A stretch of DNA of 64,000 bases from Xenorhabdus griffiniae (GTDB lineage: Bacteria > Pseudomonadota > Gammaproteobacteria > Enterobacterales > Enterobacteriaceae), in contig NZ_CP147737.1 of the NCBI RefSeq assembly GCF_037265215.1, forward strand, positions 4,124,001 to 4,188,000, given 5' to 3'. The notes beneath the pieces are model-generated. The model saw only the letters and a list, made by a program, of their open reading frames with translations. It did not search any database and was not told the DNA's origin. The translations under genes were made by a program, and so were the position numbers. Below, piece after piece: positions 9,401 through 17,761 of this stretch; within the stretch, counting starts at the first letter, position 1, and each line of letters begins with the position of its first letter.

Positions 9401-9630
9401 ATAATATTCAACTTTTTTAGTGACTCAGTGTATTGCTAATTTCGGTTCACGGTCATATATCCGGCGTCTGGCAATCATTTAAATTTGCTGCGCCATGGTG
9501 AAGTCCGAACCTTGCCTCCTCATCAGATCAACGGATTAAAAATCCTCGACAGTCTCAGGTTTTTGCAAGGCCGGATAACCGTTTAGCTCATCAACTGTAG
9601 TCAACTCTATTGAAAATGAAACCGGTTTAT
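9401..9630 (-). ncRNA. Candidate bridge-RNA region of the IS1111-type element
   Basis: Noncoding end of the element, downstream of the transposase, where IS1111-group members are known to encode the bridge RNA that pairs with target and donor DNA. Two short stretches repeat the element's own junctions: GTCATATAT at 9452-9460 equals 9383-9391 (junction on the 9.4-kb side), and CTCATCAGAT at 9519-9528 equals 10727-10736 (junction on the 10.7-kb side). Both lie where guide loops could be. The exact RNA ends and fold were not determined. Confidence 0.55.
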
Positions 9631-10656
9631 TTAAGCAAAGGCTTTGCTCATCTGGAACGCATCTTTATTAACCATAATTGACCAGCATATCCTGGCACAT
9701 TTATTGGCATAAGCGACACACGCCTTATTAAATCCCCGTCGGTTAACCAAAGACTGCATCCAATCACCGAGGGCATCATGCCGTAACGCTCTGCGTTGTA
9801 TAGCAGCTCTGGCGCCATGAATTAAAATCCCGCGTAGGTACCGATTACCCTTTTTAGTGATTTTGCCTAATTGTGTTTTCCCACCACTGCTGGCCTGTCG
9901 AGGAACGAGTCCTAACCAAGCGGCCATTTGCCTGCCGTTATTAAATTGTTTTCCATCACCAATATACGCGACCATTGCGGAGGCAATCAGGGGGCCAATA
10001 CCGGGAATAGATTGGAGTTGCTGCCACTGAGCCGTTTGCGATGATAGCGACTTGAGGGTTTCTTCTATTTCTTCTGTCTGCTGGATCAGCTTCAGCCATT
10101 CTTCATAGAGTTGTTTCAGAACCCTGCGTGCAATCATCGTTAATCCATTATCGGCATCTTCAAGTGCCTCGTACAGTGACTCTCTAAGAGCCGCAGAGCG
10201 TTGCGGAAAAATAATGCCATATTCTGCTGCCAGTCCTCTGATTTGATTAGAGAGAGCAACGCGTTTTTGAACTAATGACTGCCGGACATTATGGAGAACA
10301 CAGAGGTCTTGTTGATACAGATTTTTGACCGGAACAAAATGCATACCCGGCCGATTCGCAGCTTCACATGTTGCCAACGCATCATTGGCATCATTTTTAT
10401 GGTGTTTAACGAAAGCTTTCACATGCTGAGGGGGAATAAGGCAAACTTTAAAACCTAGATTTTCAATCGTTCGTGCCCAATAGTGGGCGGTACTACAAGC
10501 CTCCATAGCAATCAAAGTCCCGGATTCCATTTGTCTAACAGCATCCAGTAATCGACTTCGGGTCATTTTTTTATTAAATATAATGTGATTATCGTTAAGC
10601 AAACAAAGCTGAAAAACAGATTTAGCGAGATCAATACCGAGAATTTTATGATACAT
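9631..10656 (-). CDS. IS110/IS1111-family transposase (DEDD recombinase)
   Basis: 341 residues from the ATG at 10656 (MYHKILGIDLAKSVF); a slightly longer frame from 10671 is possible. The N-terminal RuvC-like DEDD domain is shown by GIDLAKSVF, AMEACSTAHYWA and HKNDANDA. The C-terminal transposase_20 domain has the helix-hairpin-helix pattern IPGIGPLIASAM and AAWLGLVPRQASSGGK. It acts with a bridge RNA to recombine circular element DNA with a target. The frame is intact, so this element may still be active. Confidence 0.93.
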   Translation of the reverse strand: MYHKILGIDLAKSVFQLCLLNDNHIIFNKKMTRSRLLDAVRQMESGTLIAMEACSTAHYWARTIENLGFKVCLIPPQHVKAFVKHHKNDANDALATCEAANRPGMHFVPVKNLYQQDLCVLHNVRQSLVQKRVALSNQIRGLAAEYGIIFPQRSAALRESLYEALEDADNGLTMIARRVLKQLYEEWLKLIQQTEEIEETLKSLSSQTAQWQQLQSIPGIGPLIASAMVAYIGDGKQFNNGRQMAAWLGLVPRQASSGGKTQLGKITKKGNRYLRGILIHGARAAIQRRALRHDALGDWMQSLVNRRGFNKACVAYANKCARICWSIMVNKDAFQMSKAFA

Positions 10657-10854
10657 GATGGACGCTCCCATAAAATGAATATGCTTATTTCATTTTGGTA
10701 CAATTGACGCCATACGGGACGTCCATCTCATCAGATTAAATTCGGAACGCCTAAGCTAATAGCTTCAATAGGGTCATTTGATGAAATAATACATCATAAC
10801 GATGTCTATCTGAATTATTGAAACGCGCTCTTGAGCAATATAAGGAAAACACCC

Positions 10855-11637
10855 ATGAAATCTCTATGCAATAAAAGCGTATTATCCTCCCTACTTGCTG
10901 TGTTTTTCATACAAGGGTGCGCCCAAAGCGAATCATTTTCACCACCGATTAATGGAGAGAATATTCATTTTATGGCAACGATTCCTGATGAGTTGGATGC
11001 CTTACCCATCTCAGCCATGTATCGTTCTGAAATTTGCCGCAAAGAACGCCGAACCGCGAATATGAAGTCGTATTCTGTTCCGGGTTTTCATCGTGCCACC
11101 TACCCGCTCTCAATTGGTCTGGCAAATCAAGTTGAAGTCAGTGTCCCTAAGGAGGGAGGAGGGCAGTGTGATTGGAAACTGAGTAATATTACTTTTGAAG
11201 TCAACCTGAAAGATACGTCAACAATTGCACCTCTTATTAAAAATAATTTTGGATTTAGAACGACATTTGTTATTGATAGTAATGCCCCCCAAGAGTTCGA
11301 TGGTGGGTATATAAAAAAAACAGGTAATTTAAATGAAGAAATTACTCTATTTCCTTTACTAAGAGAAAGGTTCTTAGGAGGGGGAAGTAAATCATTTTAT
11401 TTGGTAGGAAAATATGATGTTATGACATATAAAATGGATAATGGTAAAAAAATTCATCTTAATGTCTTATATGAAAAAAACTTTTTAACTCATTGGCAGG
11501 GAAGAAAAAATCAGGGTGCAGATACATCAATGACTTACCCTGACGGAACAATAATATACAATGGTGATGTAACACCAGACTTTGATAAATTAATGCGTAT
11601 TCTTGAATCAAGAAACAGCAAAAAACCTAAGATGTAG
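10855..11637 (+). CDS. Putative immunity lipoprotein, array copy 1
   Basis: 260-residue lipoprotein: signal peptide with lipobox FIQGC (Cys22), then a mature domain beginning AQSESFSPP. The start is the ATG behind AAGGAAAAC, shared by all three copies. Residue 24, after the lipidated Cys, is Gln-Ser and not Asp, so outer-membrane sorting is expected. The conserved region has the unusual SAMYRSEICRKERRTANMKS block with one Cys and a later GGGQCDW with another, perhaps a disulfide. The domain family was not recognised. Position downstream of a Tle1-like effector, export to the periplasm and tandem diversification suggest immunity function; this is inference. Confidence 0.75.
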   Translation: MKSLCNKSVLSSLLAVFFIQGCAQSESFSPPINGENIHFMATIPDELDALPISAMYRSEICRKERRTANMKSYSVPGFHRATYPLSIGLANQVEVSVPKEGGGQCDWKLSNITFEVNLKDTSTIAPLIKNNFGFRTTFVIDSNAPQEFDGGYIKKTGNLNEEITLFPLLRERFLGGGSKSFYLVGKYDVMTYKMDNGKKIHLNVLYEKNFLTHWQGRKNQGADTSMTYPDGTIIYNGDVTPDFDKLMRILESRNSKKPKM

Positions 11638-11649
11638 TCATTCAGACTT

Positions 11650-11690
11650 AATCTGGCAGTCGCTCACTTTGATTTAGTGCCTGTCAGATT
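11650..11690. repeat. Hairpin repeat, copy 2, between lipoprotein genes 1 and 2
   Basis: Arms AATCTGGCAG and CTGTCAGATT pair with one G-T mismatch, and the inner CACT/AGTG also pairs, around TTGATTT. It could act as a terminator or attenuator between units, although no long T tract follows. It may instead derive from an IS end, since the right end of the IS481-type element shares the sequence AATCTGACAGTCGC. Confidence 0.6.
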
Positions 11691-11807
11691 AAATTCGGAA
11701 CGCCTAAGCTAATAGCTTCAATAGGGTCATTTGATGAAATAATGCATCATAACGATGTCTATCTGAATTATTGAAACGCGCTCTTGAGCGATACAAGGAA
11801 AACACCC

Positions 11808-12584
11808 ATGAAATCTCTATGCAATAAAAGCATATTATCCTCCCTACTTGCTGTGTTTTTCATACAAGGATGTGCGCAAAGCGAATCATTTTCTCCCCCT
11901 GTTAATAGAGAGAATATTCATTTTATGGCAACGATTCCTGATGAGTTGGATGCCTTACCCCTTTCAGCCATGTATCGTTCTGAAATTTGCCGCAAAGAAC
12001 GCCGAACCGCGAATATGAAGTCGTATTCTGTTCCGGGTTTTCATCGTGCCACCTACCCGCTCTCAATTGGTCAGTCAAATCAAGTTGAGGTCAGTGTCCC
12101 TAAGGAGGGGGGAGGGAGGTGTGATTGGAAACTGAGTAATATCACTTTTGAAGTGAAGCTGAAAGATACGTCAAAAATTGATCCTCTTATTAACAAAAGC
12201 TTTGGATTTAAAACGACATTTGTTATTGATGGTAATGCACCACAAGAATTTGATGGCGGTTATTTAAAAATAAACGGGGATTTACATGAAAAAATAATTT
12301 TATTTCCCCTTCTAACAAAACTATTTTTAAATGGCAAGGAGTTTTCATTTGACCTTATAGGGAAACACGATCCGTTAACGTATAAAACAGGAACAGCTAA
12401 AAACATTAACCTAAATTACATATATATAAAACAAATGCTTTCAGTTTGGACTGATAGAAAGAATAATGACAGGCCATTTATGACATATCCTAATGGCGAT
12501 ATTGTTTATGGCGAGGTTAGACCTGAATATAAAAAGTTAATGGGCATTCTTGAATCCAGAAACAGCAAACAGACTAAAATGTAG
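11808..12584 (+). CDS. Putative immunity lipoprotein, array copy 2
   Basis: 258-residue paralogue of the preceding gene with the same lipobox (FIQGC) and the same AAGGAAAAC ribosome binding site. The N-terminal half is nearly identical to copy 1. From about residue 125 it diverges (KLKDTSKIDPLINKSFGFKT) and its C-terminal half closely matches copy 3. Such a split between a constant and a variable half suggests either selection for new specificity or gene conversion. Function is inferred from context only. Confidence 0.75.
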   Translation: MKSLCNKSILSSLLAVFFIQGCAQSESFSPPVNRENIHFMATIPDELDALPLSAMYRSEICRKERRTANMKSYSVPGFHRATYPLSIGQSNQVEVSVPKEGGGRCDWKLSNITFEVKLKDTSKIDPLINKSFGFKTTFVIDGNAPQEFDGGYLKINGDLHEKIILFPLLTKLFLNGKEFSFDLIGKHDPLTYKTGTAKNINLNYIYIKQMLSVWTDRKNNDRPFMTYPNGDIVYGEVRPEYKKLMGILESRNSKQTKM

Positions 12585-12596
12585 TCATTCAGACTT

Positions 12597-12637
12597 AATC
12601 TGGCAGTCGCCCACTTTGATTTAGTGCCTGTCAGATT
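12597..12637. repeat. Hairpin repeat, copy 3, between lipoprotein genes 2 and 3
   Basis: The same hairpin as at 11650, with one base changed (GTCGCCCAC instead of GTCGCTCAC). It marks the junction of repeat units 2 and 3. Confidence 0.6.
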
Positions 12638-12754
12638 AAATTCGGAACGCCTAAGCTAATAGCTTCAATAGGGTCATTTGATGAAATAATACATCATAAC
12701 GATGTCTATCTGAATTATTGAAATATGCTCTTGAGCGATACAAGGAAAACACCC

Positions 12755-13525
12755 ATGAAATCTCTATGCAATAAAAGCGTATTATCCTCCCTACTTGCTG
12801 TGTTTTTCATACAAGGATGCGCGCAAAGTGAATCATTTTCTCCCCCAGTTAATGGAGAGAATATTCATTTTATGGCAACGATTCCTGATGAGTTGGATGC
12901 CTTACCCCTTTCAGCCATGTATCGTTCTGAAATTTGCCGCAAAGAACGCCGAACCGCGAATATGAAGTCGTATTCTGTTCCGGGTTTTCATCGTGCCACC
13001 TACCCGTTCTCAATTGGTCAGTCAAATCAAGTTGAGGTCAGTGTCCCTAAGGAGGGGGGAGGGAGGTGTGATTGGAAACTGAGTAATATCACTTTTGAAG
13101 TGAAGCTGAAAGATACGTCAACAATTGCGCCTCTTATTGACGATAATATTGGATTTAAAACGACATTTGTTATTGATGATAATGCACCAGCAGTATTTGA
13201 TAGCGGTTATTTAAAAATAAACGGGGATTTACATGAAAAAATAATTTTATTTCCCCTTATAACAAAAAGCTTTTTAAATGGCAATGAGAATACATTTTAT
13301 CTTATAGGGAAAGGAAGTCCGTTAACGTATAAAATAGGAACGGCTAAAAACATTAACCTAAATTACATATATATAAAACAAATGCTTTCAGTTTGGACTG
13401 GTAGAAAGAACAATGACATGCCATTTATGACATATCCTAATGGTGATATTGTTTCTGGCGAGGTTAGACCTGAATATAAAAAGTTAATGGGCATTCTTGA
13501 ATCCAGAAACAGCAAATATCACTGA
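12755..13525 (+). CDS. Putative immunity lipoprotein, array copy 3
   Basis: 256-residue third paralogue with lipobox FIQGC. It differs from copy 2 mainly at DDNIGFKTTFVIDDNAPAVF and in the NGNENTFYLIGKGSP segment. The C-terminus is changed: after ESRNSK it ends YH instead of QTKM, so the repeat is broken at the very end of the gene and the downstream hairpin is lost. It is the last gene of the island; the next gene, ppdC, lies on the other strand. Confidence 0.75.
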   Translation: MKSLCNKSVLSSLLAVFFIQGCAQSESFSPPVNGENIHFMATIPDELDALPLSAMYRSEICRKERRTANMKSYSVPGFHRATYPFSIGQSNQVEVSVPKEGGGRCDWKLSNITFEVKLKDTSTIAPLIDDNIGFKTTFVIDDNAPAVFDSGYLKINGDLHEKIILFPLITKSFLNGNENTFYLIGKGSPLTYKIGTAKNINLNYIYIKQMLSVWTGRKNNDMPFMTYPNGDIVSGEVRPEYKKLMGILESRNSKYH

Positions 13526-13754
13526 CGCGCTGCGCTTGCCTTCTCCGATTGATCGTTCTAATACATTAACCCGATCAATCGGAAAGCTGAAAAACACCTG
13601 CCAGAAAAAACCTTTTTGATTATCCTTCTATTAAAGAATTAGGGATAAAACTGTTCACCTTTAAGCATTTTTATTTAATTAATTTACTTTAGTAGACCAT
13701 ATTATACCAACGTGACTGCTCCCCGCCCTGTCGAGGGTTTACGGCGGATTTTGC
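13526..13754. other. Noncoding spacer with a long hairpin
   Basis: Contains a perfect 11-bp inverted repeat, CCGATTGATCG at 13545-13555 and CGATCAATCGG at 13572-13582, loop 16 bases, with no T tract. Further on are AT-rich sequence and ATACCAA at about 13704, followed by a GC-rich stretch that appears inserted into palindromic repeat copy A. No gene was seen. In E. coli recC stands at this side of ppdC; it is absent here. Confidence 0.5.
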
Positions 13755-13849
13755 TAACTTCAAGATGCATGTGACTTCTCCCCGCGTCGCGGGGAGAAGT
13801 CACGTTTCATATCGTGCTGTAAATTGCAACATGAAGTTTAATGCGTATA
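13755..13849. repeat. Palindromic interspersed repeat, copy A
   Basis: TAACTTCAAGATGCATGTGA, a perfect inner hairpin (CTTCTCCCCGCG / CGCGGGGAGAAG, sharing the central CGTCGCG) and a closing arm AACATGAAGTTTAATGCGTAT. It belongs to a family with copies at 18037, 23181, 28612, 29963 and 47524. The last bases supply the stop and final codons of ppdC. Confidence 0.75.
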
Positions 13850-14224
13850 GATTTCAGTTTTATACCTCCCATCTGCACAAAACCAGCGTCCTAATTTACT
13901 TGGTTCATTGTAATGTGCGGTCAGATTAACCGTTACCTGATAACACCCCCAGGAACGAAACTCTCGCTGCACTTCCATTTTCCATCCCCGCTGTATGGCA
14001 GTTTCTTCTGCTGCTTTCTGCAAATCAATCTGACCTGACAAACGTTCATACTGTTCCAACTGATTATGAGCATATCGTACTGCCTTAAGCTGCCCCCAAT
14101 ATTGTTGGAAATTAGCTGACAGTGCTTGATGGTAACGCATTAAACCCAATAAAGAGATCGCAAATACGGCTGACGCAATCATGACCTCCGGTAAGCTCAT
14201 CCCCTCTTGTCGTTTGGTTTTCAT
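13838..14224 (-). CDS. ppdC: Type IV prepilin-like protein PpdC
   Basis: 128 residues with a prepilin-type N-terminus: a short basic leader, then EGMSLPEVMIASAVFAISLLGL, in which Gly is followed by the Met/hydrophobic helix and Glu at +5. It is the last gene of the ppdA-ppdB-ygdB-ppdC minor pseudopilin cluster found between recC and thyA in enterobacteria. The ATG at 14224 overlaps the ygdB stop by four bases; a longer frame from 14266 lies inside ygdB. The stop codon and the last few residues (IYTH) fall in a palindromic repeat, so the C-terminus is probably altered. Confidence 0.85.
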   Translation of the reverse strand: MKTKRQEGMSLPEVMIASAVFAISLLGLMRYHQALSANFQQYWGQLKAVRYAHNQLEQYERLSGQIDLQKAAEETAIQRGWKMEVQREFRSWGCYQVTVNLTAHYNEPSKLGRWFCADGRYKTEIYTH

Positions 14225-14664
14225 AAACAAAACTCGACTTGAGCAACAGGGCAAAAATCCAACCAACCGCTTTCAATAGGAATAAGTGTCTCTTGATTTA
14301 ACGGTTTCACCTGTTTCATCCATTGATAAAGTTCGAGCTTTTCTCCTGATGCAAATTGAGCAATACCTTTTAATAAAAAAAGATTGTCTGAATAGTGTTT
14401 GAGACAACTTTGCAAATGAAATTCAGTATGTTGAAGACAAACCCAAGCACCCATTTCTGGCTGATTGATCTGCCATGATTGCGCCTTTCCCCATATCAAT
14501 GATGATTCAGCACGCCAAAAAGCCTGCAAATAATTTTGTTCATCCATCATCATAAGCATCGCATTTTCCTGGTGGTAATGGAGCGCTTTCAGCATCATCA
14601 AACTCAACGCCAAGAGCATCATTATCGATATCAGCAGAATATTTCCCCGTTGTTTATCTGCCAT
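14221..14664 (-). CDS. ygdB: YgdB family protein (DUF2509), pseudopilin cluster
   Basis: 147 residues. A hydrophobic N-terminal segment (GNILLISIMMLLALSLMMLKAL) without a canonical prepilin cleavage site is followed by a small periplasmic domain with three cysteines (ESGWLDFCPVAQVEFCL at the end). Position between ppdB and ppdC identifies it as YgdB, a PilX-like minor component. It probably joins the other three in an inner-membrane priming complex, but its role in enterobacteria is poorly known. Confidence 0.8.
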   Translation of the reverse strand: MADKQRGNILLISIMMLLALSLMMLKALHYHQENAMLMMMDEQNYLQAFWRAESSLIWGKAQSWQINQPEMGAWVCLQHTEFHLQSCLKHYSDNLFLLKGIAQFASGEKLELYQWMKQVKPLNQETLIPIESGWLDFCPVAQVEFCL

Positions 14665-14686
14665 CTATTTTCTTTTCCCAATATCT

Positions 14687-15298
14687 TTATTTTCGGATAT
14701 TACGCAGCCGGATTGTGGCTTGGTGGCGGTACACAATAGACGGGGATTTCAACCAATGGGCATCAATAGACAAAGTGACAAAAATCACCCCACCTTTTGC
14801 TTGTGATTTCTCAAGATGAAAAGCATCAATGGCAATCTCTTTTGGATCAAATAACCTTTCCCAACCACTTTCCTGACAATCGCCTGCCCCTCTCCCCCAC
14901 TCAAGAGCTCGGTTATTTAAGCGATAACCAAAAAATTCAGATTCAATGTGTCCCGATTTTTCCCATTGATTATTTAAATTGAGATCAAAAGCAACAATAA
15001 AACAGGAGTTGGTCATTTCTGTATTTTTATTGCTAATTATCAATGGATCACCTTTGCATTTTTCTCTATCCCGACAATAACCTGCTCGCCTAATATCTTT
15101 CTCCAGCAAATGGGCCGTTCTGTTTACCAAATAATGCAATCTATATTTACGATAGAGATCGAGAATTTGGCCTGATAAAACCGGATACGTTTTTGTCATG
15201 GTAATAAAAATTACGCTACTGATTAGCAGAGCTACCATTATTTCTAATAAAGAAAATCCTGCTTGTGTTTTTTTGTGGCAAAAGTTAGTCAGAATCAT
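14687..15298 (-). CDS. ppdB: Prepilin peptidase-dependent protein B (PilW-like)
   Basis: 203-residue minor pseudopilin. The leader ends in the processing motif QAGFSLLEIMVALLISSVIF (cleavage after Gly, Glu at +5). The mature protein is PilW-like, with cysteine pairs such as AGYCRDREKCKG. Its start lies 14 bases inside the end of ppdA, showing tight coupling within the cluster. Substrate of the type IV prepilin peptidase. Confidence 0.85.
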   Translation of the reverse strand: MILTNFCHKKTQAGFSLLEIMVALLISSVIFITMTKTYPVLSGQILDLYRKYRLHYLVNRTAHLLEKDIRRAGYCRDREKCKGDPLIISNKNTEMTNSCFIVAFDLNLNNQWEKSGHIESEFFGYRLNNRALEWGRGAGDCQESGWERLFDPKEIAIDAFHLEKSQAKGGVIFVTLSIDAHWLKSPSIVYRHQATIRLRNIRK

Positions 15299-15800
15299 GG
15301 GGTTTTATTCCCTCACAATTGGGAAATGAGTTAATTGTATTGCTGCATGTTCTAATTCTCCCACGTCCAGAAACAATGACACTAACTTCACCTGCCGAAT
15401 TTGCCAGCGTGAAACTGGCTGGCATTGCGGTATTTCTGATCCCGTAAAAATCAATGCGATCAATCGTAGAAAATGACACAAACACATCTTCGTGAGGAGA
15501 ATCAACGCGTTCCCCATCGCCTTCATCACAAGCAACGATTTTGGTGACAGACGATATTAAACACCAAGGCTGACCTATCACTAACCATAAGGTACGATCC
15601 CGATTTAAATAATTTGCTAACGCCTGCTGTCTTTCCATAAAAGACAACACATTATGTACTGCCGATTGCAAACGCTGGCGACTTTGATATTTCCCCCAAT
15701 GATATAATCCCCAGGATAAGCTAATCGAAATAATGAGTATTGCTATCATAAGTTCTAATAAGGTAAATCCATTGTGATTGTTAATATTTTTATATTCCAT
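15285..15800 (-). CDS. ppdA: Prepilin peptidase-dependent protein A (GspH/FimT-like)
   Basis: 171-residue minor pseudopilin and first gene of the cluster. It has the cleavage motif NHNGFTLLELMIAILIISIS near the start, then a GspH/FimT-type globular domain ending with GRGRIRTCSNTINSFPNCEG, which contains two cysteines. It follows thyA after 229 noncoding bases. Confidence 0.85.
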   Translation of the reverse strand: MEYKNINNHNGFTLLELMIAILIISISLSWGLYHWGKYQSRQRLQSAVHNVLSFMERQQALANYLNRDRTLWLVIGQPWCLISSVTKIVACDEGDGERVDSPHEDVFVSFSTIDRIDFYGIRNTAMPASFTLANSAGEVSVIVSGRGRIRTCSNTINSFPNCEGIKPHDSD

Positions 15801-15993
15801 TATTTTCTGGCGTCTATATTCAGCTCAATTTTATTCAAGGGGAATATCGACGATTAGGAACTAAATGAACAGTGTCACGATTTAATTATGCGAAGCGCTT
15901 TGAAAGGAAAATAGATATTTTATTTTGTTGCATTTTAATTGCGAGATGCTTCACAAAATTAATAAGGTGAACTATTGATTCGGATTAAATTAA

Positions 15994-16023
15994 TTTTCCA
16001 TCCCCAAATTTGAGGATGGAAAA
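15994..16023 (-). terminator. Terminator downstream of thyA
   Basis: On the minus strand, TTTTCCATCC pairs with GGATGGAAAA around a 10-base loop and is followed by TTAATTT. It ends the lgt-thyA unit before the pseudopilin cluster. Confidence 0.65.
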
Positions 16024-16029
16024 AGAGGA

Positions 16030-16824
16030 TTAAATGGCAACGGGGGCTTTAATACCGGGATGCGGATCGTAATCCACAATTTCAAAGTCTTCGAATTGAT
16101 AATCAAACAATGAGTCTGGCTTGCGCTTAATAACTAATTTAGGTAACGCACGTGGCTCACGGCTTAATTGCAGTTTGGTCTGTTCCAAATGGTTGCTGTA
16201 AAGGTGAGTATCTCCCCCCGTCCAAACAAAATCACCGACTTCAAGATCACATTGTTGAGCCATCATATGTACCAATAAAGCATAGCTGGCAATATTGAAT
16301 GGCAACCCTAAGAACACGTCACAAGAGCGCTGGTAAAGCTGGCAGGAAAGTTTTCCGTCCGCCACGTAGAACTGGAAAAAAGCATGGCATGGCGCCAACG
16401 CCATTTTATCCAACTCCCCAACGTTCCATGCAGAAACGATGATCCGACGTGAATCAGGATCACTTTTCAACTGCTCAATAACCTGGGTTAATTGATCGAT
16501 TTGACGACCATCCGCAGAACCCCAGGCTCGCCATTGTTTACCATAAACAGGCCCCAAATCGCCATTTTCGTCAGCCCATTCATCCCAAATAGACACACCG
16601 TTATCATGCAGGTATTTAATGTTGGTGTCGCCATTCAAGAACCACAGCAACTCATGGATAATAGAACGAATGTGGCAACGCTTGGTTGTTACCAACGGAA
16701 AACCTTCTTGCAAATTGAAACGCATCTGATGACCAAAGATAGACAGGGTTCCTGTCCCCGTGCGGTCGTCTTTTGCCGTACCCTCTTCCAGCACTTTTTT
16801 CATTAAATCCAGATACTGTTTCAT
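16030..16824 (-). CDS. thyA: Thymidylate synthase
   Basis: 264 residues, the usual length. Converts dUMP and methylene-THF to dTMP and DHF. The catalytic Cys is Cys146 in [12 protein letters not shown]. The phosphate-binding arginines in [20 protein letters not shown] and the C-terminal [11 protein letters not shown] are present. The ATG overlaps the lgt stop by four bases (ATGA), as in other enterobacteria. folA, which recycles the DHF product, is also in this window. Confidence 0.99.
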   Translation of the reverse strand: MKQYLDLMKKVLEEGTAKDDRTGTGTLSIFGHQMRFNLQEGFPLVTTKRCHIRSIIHELLWFLNGDTNIKYLHDNGVSIWDEWADENGDLGPVYGKQWRAWGSADGRQIDQLTQVIEQLKSDPDSRRIIVSAWNVGELDKMALAPCHAFFQFYVADGKLSCQLYQRSCDVFLGLPFNIASYALLVHMMAQQCDLEVGDFVWTGGDTHLYSNHLEQTKLQLSREPRALPKLVIKRKPDSLFDYQFEDFEIVDYDPHPGIKAPVAI

Positions 16825-17711
16825 TTTGCCTCTTGTACCTTGTTATTACGAGTTTTATTGCCAGGGCATTTATACGCCCATATCATCAAAAGTATTCCCG
16901 CTAAAATCATGGGGACAGAAAGGATTTGCCCCATACTTATCCCTTCAAACAGCCCAAGCTGTGCGTCAGGCTGGCGGAAAAATTCGACTATTATGCGAAA
17001 TGCACCGTAACCAATCAGGAATAAACCTGAAACACTCCCCATCGGGCGCGGTTTACGGATAAATAAGTTGAGGATGATAAATAATACGATGCCTTCCAAC
17101 ACCATTTCATAAAGCTGTGATGGATGGCGGGGCAAAACACCATATTTTTCCAGAATTGGCCATAGCGAAGGGTTGGTGGTAGCCATTGCGATATCTTCAC
17201 TGCGAGAACCTGGGAATAACATCGCCCACGGTGTATCAAGCGTAACACGCCCCCACAATTCTCCATTGATAAAGTTACCGATGCGCCCCATTCCCAAACC
17301 AAAGGGAACTAATGGCGCAATGAAATCTGCGACTTGCAAGAAGTGACGCTTGGTGCGGCGCGCAAACCACCACATGGCGCAGATAACGCCTATCAATCCA
17401 CCGTGGAAAGACATTCCGCCATCCCAAACTTTAAACAGATAAAGCGGGTTATCAAGGAACATTGGGAGATTATAAAACAGGACATAACCGAGGCGCCCAC
17501 CGACGAAAACCCCGACAAACCCTGCATACAGTAGGTTCTCAACTTCAGTTTTGTTCCAGCCACTGTTTGGTTTTGCCGCACGGCGATTTGCCAGCCACAT
17601 GGCAAAAACAAAGCCAACCAGATACATAAAACCGTACCAGTGGAGGGATACAGGCCCGATTGAAAATATGACTGGGTCAATATTAGGAAATGCCAGATAG
17701 CTAGTGCTCAT
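16821..17711 (-). CDS. lgt: Prolipoprotein diacylglyceryl transferase
   Basis: 296-residue inner-membrane enzyme that adds diacylglycerol to lipobox cysteines, the first step in lipoprotein maturation. Seen: seven hydrophobic segments, the HGGL motif ([12 protein letters not shown]), the Lgt signature [14 protein letters not shown] and a conserved Arg near [14 protein letters not shown] ribosome binding site, GTGGGGAA, stands before the ATG. In E. coli lgt directly follows ptsP; here a 2.4-kb island separates them and a new promoter is visible upstream. Confidence 0.98.
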   Translation of the reverse strand: MSTSYLAFPNIDPVIFSIGPVSLHWYGFMYLVGFVFAMWLANRRAAKPNSGWNKTEVENLLYAGFVGVFVGGRLGYVLFYNLPMFLDNPLYLFKVWDGGMSFHGGLIGVICAMWWFARRTKRHFLQVADFIAPLVPFGLGMGRIGNFINGELWGRVTLDTPWAMLFPGSRSEDIAMATTNPSLWPILEKYGVLPRHPSQLYEMVLEGIVLFIILNLFIRKPRPMGSVSGLFLIGYGAFRIIVEFFRQPDAQLGLFEGISMGQILSVPMILAGILLMIWAYKCPGNKTRNNKVQEAK

Positions 17712-17761
17712 CGTTCCCCACTAAAAATATGTTATGTGAATGAATGATCTTGTGCGAATAA

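Larger units (their letters stand above)
9387..10726 (-). mobile_element. IS110-family element of the IS1111 type
   Basis: Element around the transposase at 9631-10656. Subterminal inverted repeats are ATGGACGTCCC at 9390-9400 and GGGACGTCCAT at 10716-10726, a perfect 11-bp match. The transposase reads from the right end. About 230 noncoding bases lie beyond its stop and only about 60 before its start, the arrangement of the IS1111 group. It sits inside one arm of a hairpin (AATCTGACAG ... CTGTCA | TCAGATT), and insertion into palindromes is a habit of this group. Exact outer ends are uncertain by a few bases because these elements make no clear target duplication. Confidence 0.85.
10731..13525 (+). 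repeat. Tandem triplication, units of about 950 bp
   Basis: Three direct repeat units start with the same TCAGATTAAATTCGG at 10731, 11684 and 12631, giving periods of 953 and 947 bases. Each holds about 125 nearly identical upstream bases and one lipoprotein gene. The upstream part and the first roughly 120 codons are almost identical in all three; the 3' halves differ, with units 2 and 3 closer to each other than to unit 1. Hairpins separate the units. Unit 3 lacks the closing hairpin. Confidence 0.9.

Noticed and set aside
10731..13525. CRISPR-like array
   Set aside because: The repeats are whole gene units of about 950 bases, not short repeats with spacers; no cas genes are nearby.
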